From positions 310,001 to 374,000 of the forward strand of contig NZ_FNZR01000003.1 of the NCBI RefSeq assembly GCF_900109365.1: a stretch of 64,000 bases of DNA. Direction: 5' to 3'. The notes beneath the pieces were generated by a model. The model worked only from the letters and a program-made list of their open reading frames with translations, was not told where the DNA came from and ran no database searches. Shown here one piece after another: positions 60,011 to 64,000 of the stretch (position 1 is the stretch's first letter; each line of letters opens with the position of its first letter). This DNA comes from Parapedobacter koreensis (lineage in GTDB: Bacteria > Bacteroidota > Bacteroidia > Sphingobacteriales > Sphingobacteriaceae). The position numbers were made by a program, and so were the translations under genes.

Positions 60011-60703
60011 ATGAATATACACTATTTCCAGCATGTGCCTTTTGAGGGACCTGGCTATATTCAGGTGTGGGCTGCTGAAAACGGACATTCCCTGACTGCT
60101 ACACGTTTTTTTGACTCCCAATACATGCTGCCTGAATTGCCGTCTTTCGACGTACTGGTTGTATTAGGTGGGCCAATGAGCGTGTTTGACGAAGAACGCT
60201 ATGGATGGCTGGTAGACGAAAAGCGCTTTATCAGAAAAGCCATCGATGAAGGGAAGAAAATCCTGGGCGTTTGCCTCGGTGCCCAGTTGCTCGCCACGGT
60301 GTTGGAAGCCGCAGTAAAACCAGCACCCAACAAGGAGATCGGATGGTTTCCGGTGTCCCCCACCGAAGAAGCAAAAAAACTTCCCTGGTTTTATGAATTA
60401 TTTGCCGACCATCCAATGGTATTTCATTGGCATGGCGATAAGTTTGAAATTCCATACCGCGCTATAAATTTGGCTTCCTCTGACGCTAATAAAAACCAGG
60501 CCTTTGCTGTAGACGACCAGTTGCTGGGATTGCAGTTCCATGTGGAAACTACACCGGCCAATGTGAGGGACTTGGTAGCAAACGCCAAGGCGGAGATTGT
60601 ACCGGGTAATTTTATTCAGGACGAAACCGAATTGGTGTCAGGCATTAGGCATATAGCGGATAACCGGCTTTGTGGGCAGTTGCTGATGCACTTCTTTTCT
60701 TAA
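60011..60703 (+). CDS. Class I glutamine amidotransferase-like protein
   Basis: 230 residues. Nucleophile Cys in ILGVCLGAQLLATVLE, then GWFPVSP, and the His/Glu pair in GLQFHVETTP. The domain is the free-standing GuaA-like type whose partner is unknown. The earlier TTG 60005 overlaps the upstream stop; ATG 60011 is preferred. Confidence 0.88.
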   Translation: MNIHYFQHVPFEGPGYIQVWAAENGHSLTATRFFDSQYMLPELPSFDVLVVLGGPMSVFDEERYGWLVDEKRFIRKAIDEGKKILGVCLGAQLLATVLEAAVKPAPNKEIGWFPVSPTEEAKKLPWFYELFADHPMVFHWHGDKFEIPYRAINLASSDANKNQAFAVDDQLLGLQFHVETTPANVRDLVANAKAEIVPGNFIQDETELVSGIRHIADNRLCGQLLMHFFS

Positions 60704-60749
60704 ATTTCAATTGCTATTTCATTCATTATTTGTATTACTTATATATTCC

Positions 60750-62909
60750 ATGAAACGATTTTTACTACTAATTGCATTTTCTCAGGTGCTTGTTGCTGCC
60801 ATCGCTCAGCAAGCTACAGAAAAGATTAAGGTGACCGATTTGCTGAAGATAAAGACGGTGACATCGGTGGATTTGTCGCCGGACGAAAAGCAGGTGCTAT
60901 TTATTGTACAATCTATCATTCCTGATCAGCAAAATAAGTCGGATTACTCCTATGACAACCAATTGTGGCTTGCGGCTACAACGACGGGTACCAGCACGCC
61001 AAGGCAACTGACGTTTTCGGAAGGGGGTGTTTCCCAGCCGGTGTTCAGTCCGGATGGCCAGTCCATCGTGTTCGTAAGGTCGGTAGATCGCAAGCCCCAG
61101 CTGTTTTTGCTTTCATTGGCTGGCGGTGAGGCGCAGCAACTTACGCACCATCGTTATGGCGCGAGCAATCCGCAATGGAGCAAAGACGGTCGCCGCATTT
61201 TGTTTACGGCATCGTTGTCTTTAGCGGAAGTGCTGCAGGATTCCATCATCAATCCCAAAGGCGGACTTCCGGAATGGGTGGATGAAAAGCCCGGTTTTGA
61301 AGACAACGAACACCTGAAGATAGACACCGACTCCAAACCGAATCCCGATGGGACGATGGCGGAAATCCGGGCTTATTTGAGGCAGAATGAAGAAGATAGG
61401 AAAGCAAAAGTATTGACCAAGCTCGGCTTCCAGGGTGAGACATCCACGTCGGCAGATATTCGTTTTTCCCATATTTTCGTGATGGATGCCAAAGTGGGGG
61501 CAACACCCAAGGCGATCACAAGCGGATTCTATTCCTATGGGTCACCCCAAATCGTTGATGATAACCGCTTGATAACGAGTGTTAGGAGGGAAGGAAAGCT
61601 CCATCCCGACCGTGTGCAGGAAAGCCAGCTGGTAATGCTCTTTATCGATGGGTCGACAGAAAAGGAACTGCTGGCAAAACCGGGCAAAAGTTTGTCGGTG
61701 GGAGCTGTCTCGCCAAGCGGAAAGTGGCTTGCTTTCCAGGAATCGGAAACGGGTAGCCCCAAGATTCCTGAATTGTATGTGATGAATCTGGATGCTTCCG
61801 GAACGGCGGTACCGATTGTTTTCGATCGGAACAAAAGCGGGCTGAAATGGAGCAGGGACGAGCAGTATCTCTATTTTACAAGTCCAAGTAACGGTGGTAC
61901 CATACTGTGCCGGGCAACTATCGGCACGGGCAAGATCGACAATTTGACTTCCGTAGATGAGGGTATCGGTGACTACGATTTTGAAGGCGGCCCAGTAGTC
62001 TATACAAAGACCAGCATAAGCAACCCTTCCGAGCTGTTCATCGCCGACGATTTGGCGATGAAAAACAGCAGGCAATTGTCGGATTTCAACAGCCAGTGGA
62101 TCGCAACAAAACAACTGAGCATTCCGGAAAAACACACGTTTACCAACGACGAAGGGATGGAAGTCGAATATTGGGTAATGAAACCGATTAACTATCAAGA
62201 AGGAACAAAATACCCATTGCTGCTGGAAATACACGGCGGGCCATCGGCCATGTGGGGACCCGGCGAGGCAAGTATGTGGCATGAGTTTCAATATTTCTGC
62301 GCGCAGGGATACGGTGTGGTATACAGCAATCCAAGGGGATCCGGTGGATATGGCGAAGCATTTTTGCGTGCAAACATGAATAATTGGGGTGCTGGGCCTA
62401 CCAGTGATGTGCTCACCTCTCTGGACAAGGCTGTCGCAGAAGGTTGGGCAGATACGGCCAAACTGGTGATTACCGGCGGTTCATACGCCGGCTATTTAGT
62501 CAGCTGGATCATCAGCCATGACCACCGTTTCAAAGCAGCGTGCAGCCAACGTGGCGTATATGACTTGAATACGTTTTTTGGCGAAGGCAATGCCTGGCGC
62601 TTGGTACCGAATTATTTTGGTGGATATCCCTGGGAAGATGGCGTGAAGGATGTGCTGGAGCGCGAGTCGCCGATCAATTACGTTTCCCAGATCAAGACCC
62701 CCTACATCATCTTCCACGGTGAAAATGATCTCCGGACAGGGGTTATTCAAAGTGAAATGCTTTATAAAAGCCTGAAAGTGCTTGGTCGGCCGGTTGAATA
62801 CGTCCGCCATCCAGGGGCAAGCCATGAAATCACGCGCAGTGGGGATAATCGGCAGCGCATTGATCAAATGCTACGCACGTATGAATTTTTCGAACGTTGG
62901 ATAGACTAA
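60750..62909 (+). CDS. S9 family exported prolyl peptidase
   Basis: 719 residues from ATG 60750, giving signal KRFLLLIAFSQVLVAAIAQ; the longer frame from 60711 blurs it. N-terminal propeller (about 40-430), C-terminal alpha/beta hydrolase with Ser in VITGGSYAGYLVSW, Asp in GENDLRTGV and His in GASHEITRSG. GGPSAMWGPGEASMWHEFQ is typical of acylaminoacyl-peptidase/DPP-like enzymes. A good terminator follows. Confidence 0.92.
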   Translation: MKRFLLLIAFSQVLVAAIAQQATEKIKVTDLLKIKTVTSVDLSPDEKQVLFIVQSIIPDQQNKSDYSYDNQLWLAATTTGTSTPRQLTFSEGGVSQPVFSPDGQSIVFVRSVDRKPQLFLLSLAGGEAQQLTHHRYGASNPQWSKDGRRILFTASLSLAEVLQDSIINPKGGLPEWVDEKPGFEDNEHLKIDTDSKPNPDGTMAEIRAYLRQNEEDRKAKVLTKLGFQGETSTSADIRFSHIFVMDAKVGATPKAITSGFYSYGSPQIVDDNRLITSVRREGKLHPDRVQESQLVMLFIDGSTEKELLAKPGKSLSVGAVSPSGKWLAFQESETGSPKIPELYVMNLDASGTAVPIVFDRNKSGLKWSRDEQYLYFTSPSNGGTILCRATIGTGKIDNLTSVDEGIGDYDFEGGPVVYTKTSISNPSELFIADDLAMKNSRQLSDFNSQWIATKQLSIPEKHTFTNDEGMEVEYWVMKPINYQEGTKYPLLLEIHGGPSAMWGPGEASMWHEFQYFCAQGYGVVYSNPRGSGGYGEAFLRANMNNWGAGPTSDVLTSLDKAVAEGWADTAKLVITGGSYAGYLVSWIISHDHRFKAACSQRGVYDLNTFFGEGNAWRLVPNYFGGYPWEDGVKDVLERESPINYVSQIKTPYIIFHGENDLRTGVIQSEMLYKSLKVLGRPVEYVRHPGASHEITRSGDNRQRIDQMLRTYEFFERWID

Positions 62910-62968
62910 AATGGAATAAGTCACGTTAAATGATTTAGGTTTAGGTTGATAAAAAACATTTTGTTTTT

Positions 62969-62998
62969 ACCGCGCTTCCCAAAGGCGCGGTTTTTTTT
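62969..62998 (+). terminator. Terminator after the S9 peptidase gene
   Basis: CCGCGC (62970-62975) pairs with GCGCGG (62985-62990), nine-base loop, then eight T. Outer A-T pair adds one. Confidence 0.85.
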
Positions 62999-63007
62999 GT
63001 CTTTGTC

Positions 63008-63039
63008 GTTTATATACATTTTTTTGTTGTTTACACGCA
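63008..63039 (+). repeat. Paired 11-bp repeats, 21-bp period, before the response regulator
   Basis: GTTTATATACA (63008-63018) and GTTTACACGCA (63029-63039) fit GTTyAyAyrCA. They lie 29 bases before a -7 box (TAACTTTG, 63068-63075), a position suiting an activator. A second pair occurs at 63817-63848. Confidence 0.65.
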
Positions 63040-63067
63040 TTGTTTTTCTGAAAGCTACCTAACCACC

Positions 63068-63075
63068 TAACTTTG
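63068..63075 (+). promoter_or_regulatory. Promoter of the LuxR-type regulator gene
   Basis: TAACTTTG (63068-63075) matches the -7 box; TTTC at the 19-base spacing (63045-63048) is a weak -33. Confidence 0.5.
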
Positions 63076-63111
63076 ACCATGAATTAATAGCGGAATCTCT
63101 TATCTTATACC

Positions 63112-63759
63112 ATGGCTAGTAGCTTGACAAACGTAGGGCGCAATATTTTTTTGACGTATTGCCATGAAATTGTAGGAATAGCGATGAAATGGCTCGTGCA
63201 GCAGCATTTTCCGTTTTCGGCCATTGGCGAAGCACAGAATTTTCAGGAAACGCTGAGCGATTTGCCAAAAAAACAATACGATTTGGTTGTCCTGGATGCA
63301 GAGATTGGTGGCGGCGCACATGTATTGGGTACCGTAGAGCACATTAAATCTATCAGTCCCAAAACACGTATACTGATATTTTCGGAATTGGACGAAACCA
63401 TCTATGGGCCTAAATATCTTGCGTTTGGCATCAACGGATATTTGACCAAAAATGCAGATGTCGATAGCATCGTTCAAGCCATTGAAGCGGCGTTAAATGG
63501 TGAAATTTTTCAAGGTGAAAACGATTTTTCCGCGGCGGCGCAACAGCAGGAGCCCCTTAAGTGGAGCCCGTTTGGCCTACTGTCCAACCGTGAGGCCCAA
63601 ATCGCCGATTTGCTGATAAAAGGTGTTCCGTTAATTGAGATCAGCAAGCGGATGAACTTAAAGGAGACCACCATCAGCACCTACAAAAAACGGGTCTTCA
63701 AAAAAACCAATGTCAAGGCAATAGCTGATCTTATTTCCTTGTGGCAGCGCTACAAATAA
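63112..63759 (+). CDS. LuxR/NarL-type response regulator with degenerate receiver
   Basis: 215 residues. A receiver-like domain (about 5-125) keeps the Asp in LVVLDAEIGG and the Lys in YLTKNAD, but the acidic pair normally near the N-terminus is replaced (NIFLTYCHEI instead of a DD-type sequence), so ordinary Mg-dependent phosphorylation is doubtful. The HTH (about 150-213) is normal: LLSNREAQIADLLIKG and EISKRMNLKETTISTYKKRV. No kinase gene is adjacent. It probably binds the repeats before its own and the next gene. Confidence 0.85.
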   Translation: MASSLTNVGRNIFLTYCHEIVGIAMKWLVQQHFPFSAIGEAQNFQETLSDLPKKQYDLVVLDAEIGGGAHVLGTVEHIKSISPKTRILIFSELDETIYGPKYLAFGINGYLTKNADVDSIVQAIEAALNGEIFQGENDFSAAAQQQEPLKWSPFGLLSNREAQIADLLIKGVPLIEISKRMNLKETTISTYKKRVFKKTNVKAIADLISLWQRYK

Positions 63760-63816
63760 TGCTCCCAATGGCGTGCTGCCACACTATGCTGTAGTGTTTC
63801 ACCTACATCCTTTACT

Positions 63817-63848
63817 GTTTACATACATTTTCCTGTCGTTCATATACA
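63817..63848 (+). repeat. Second pair of 11-bp repeats, 21-bp period
   Basis: GTTTACATACA (63817-63827) and GTTCATATACA (63838-63848) fit the same GTTyAyAyrCA; a weaker GTTTCACCTACA lies one 21-bp step upstream (63796). Over 31 bases the site aligns with 63008-63038, the differences being almost all C/T changes. It lies 100 bases before the next gene. Confidence 0.65.
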
Positions 63849-63947
63849 CAAAATTGATGGTCGTATGATTAATCATTCTCTTTGTGTGTCTGATTGGACG
63901 CGCTTATCAGACAGTTGATACATACATCTATTAATTTTATTTAAGAC

Positions 63948-64000
63948 ATGAGTTTGGGAACCAAGCAACCTGGAATTGCTTCCAATTTCAGATGCACTGA
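63948..64000 (+). CDS. 5' end of a gene cut by the window edge
   Basis: ATG 63948 opens a frame (MSLGTKQPGIASNFRC) that runs to the end. Only 17 codons are visible, so the product cannot be named. It follows the second repeat pair and may be a target of the regulator. Confidence 0.4.
   Translation, partial: MSLGTKQPGIASNFRCT

Noticed and set aside
1-64000. CRISPR arrays, insertion sequences, rRNA operons
   Set aside because: No regularly spaced repeat-spacer array, transposase or rRNA-like sequence was seen on reading the window.

Overview
The window looks like chromosomal DNA of a Bacteroidota member, most likely a Sphingobacteriaceae-type organism (the genus cannot be fixed from this sequence). 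Three things support this. Many genes have close relatives only in that phylum (DUF2851, DUF4199, a Bacteroidota-type dihydroorotase, TonB-dependent receptor, NHS-type permease). Promoters repeatedly show the phylum's TTTG-N17-20-TAnnTTTG form instead of sigma-70 boxes (for example 19062-19092, 21406-21435, 25531-25560). Shine-Dalgarno sequences are mostly absent. No rRNA, CRISPR array, integrase or transposase was seen. One tRNA gene, tRNA-Lys(UUU), lies at 13281-13353 on the minus strand.

Layout. 1-5142: small redox and stress genes (MdaB/LysR divergent pair, broken DUF3175 gene, soluble sorbosone-type dehydrogenase, zinc-free quinone reductase, VOC protein and exonuclease III). 5206-12986: an A+T-richer accessory cluster made of an SDR reductase, TonB receptor, MFS carrier, second SDR protein, NAPE-PLD-like metallo-hydrolase and AraC regulator. 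It carries a 22-bp-spaced direct repeat in front and gene remnants at its edges, and it faces the 3' end of tRNA-Lys. 13507-20630: amidohydrolase, prmC, an 11-bp phased repeat array, ribD with an ABC importer lacking its binding protein, DUF2851 and PspC. 20627-24856: ankyrin protein, a probable small RNA, and a NEW3-domain/ABC-2 operon. 24935-36021: ubiX, a dihydroorotase homologue with a mutated metal site, glycosyltransferases, two TTG-started genes, a 50-residue membrane protein, ispD, queA, an FtsX permease and an aspartate aminotransferase. 36141-42883: CDF transporter, PBP1A and a large outer-membrane metallopeptidase/propeller/barrel protein. 42909-49008: a GIY-YIG protein divergent from a LexA-like regulator, then rimP-nusA-infB behind a terminator-like leader hairpin. 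49131-50507: tryptophanase. 50709-58673: a codirectional exported sugar-oxidation locus (FGE-fold protein, Gfo/Idh/MocA, ApbE, TIM-barrel isomerase, NHS permease, GMC oxidoreductase and its small subunit). 58702-64000: peptidases, a glutamine amidotransferase and a LuxR-type regulator flanked by matching 21-bp-phased repeats.

The best candidates for undescribed biology are: the accessory TonB/SDR/MBL cluster with its likely AraC operator; the free-standing ~70-nt RNA at 21439-21509; the leader hairpin of the rimP-nusA-infB operon; the 11-bp phased array between prmC and ribD; the 50.7-58.7 kb sugar-oxidation locus; and the paired repeats around the degenerate response regulator at 63 kb. Promoters, operators and RNA structures were read by eye and are inferences.
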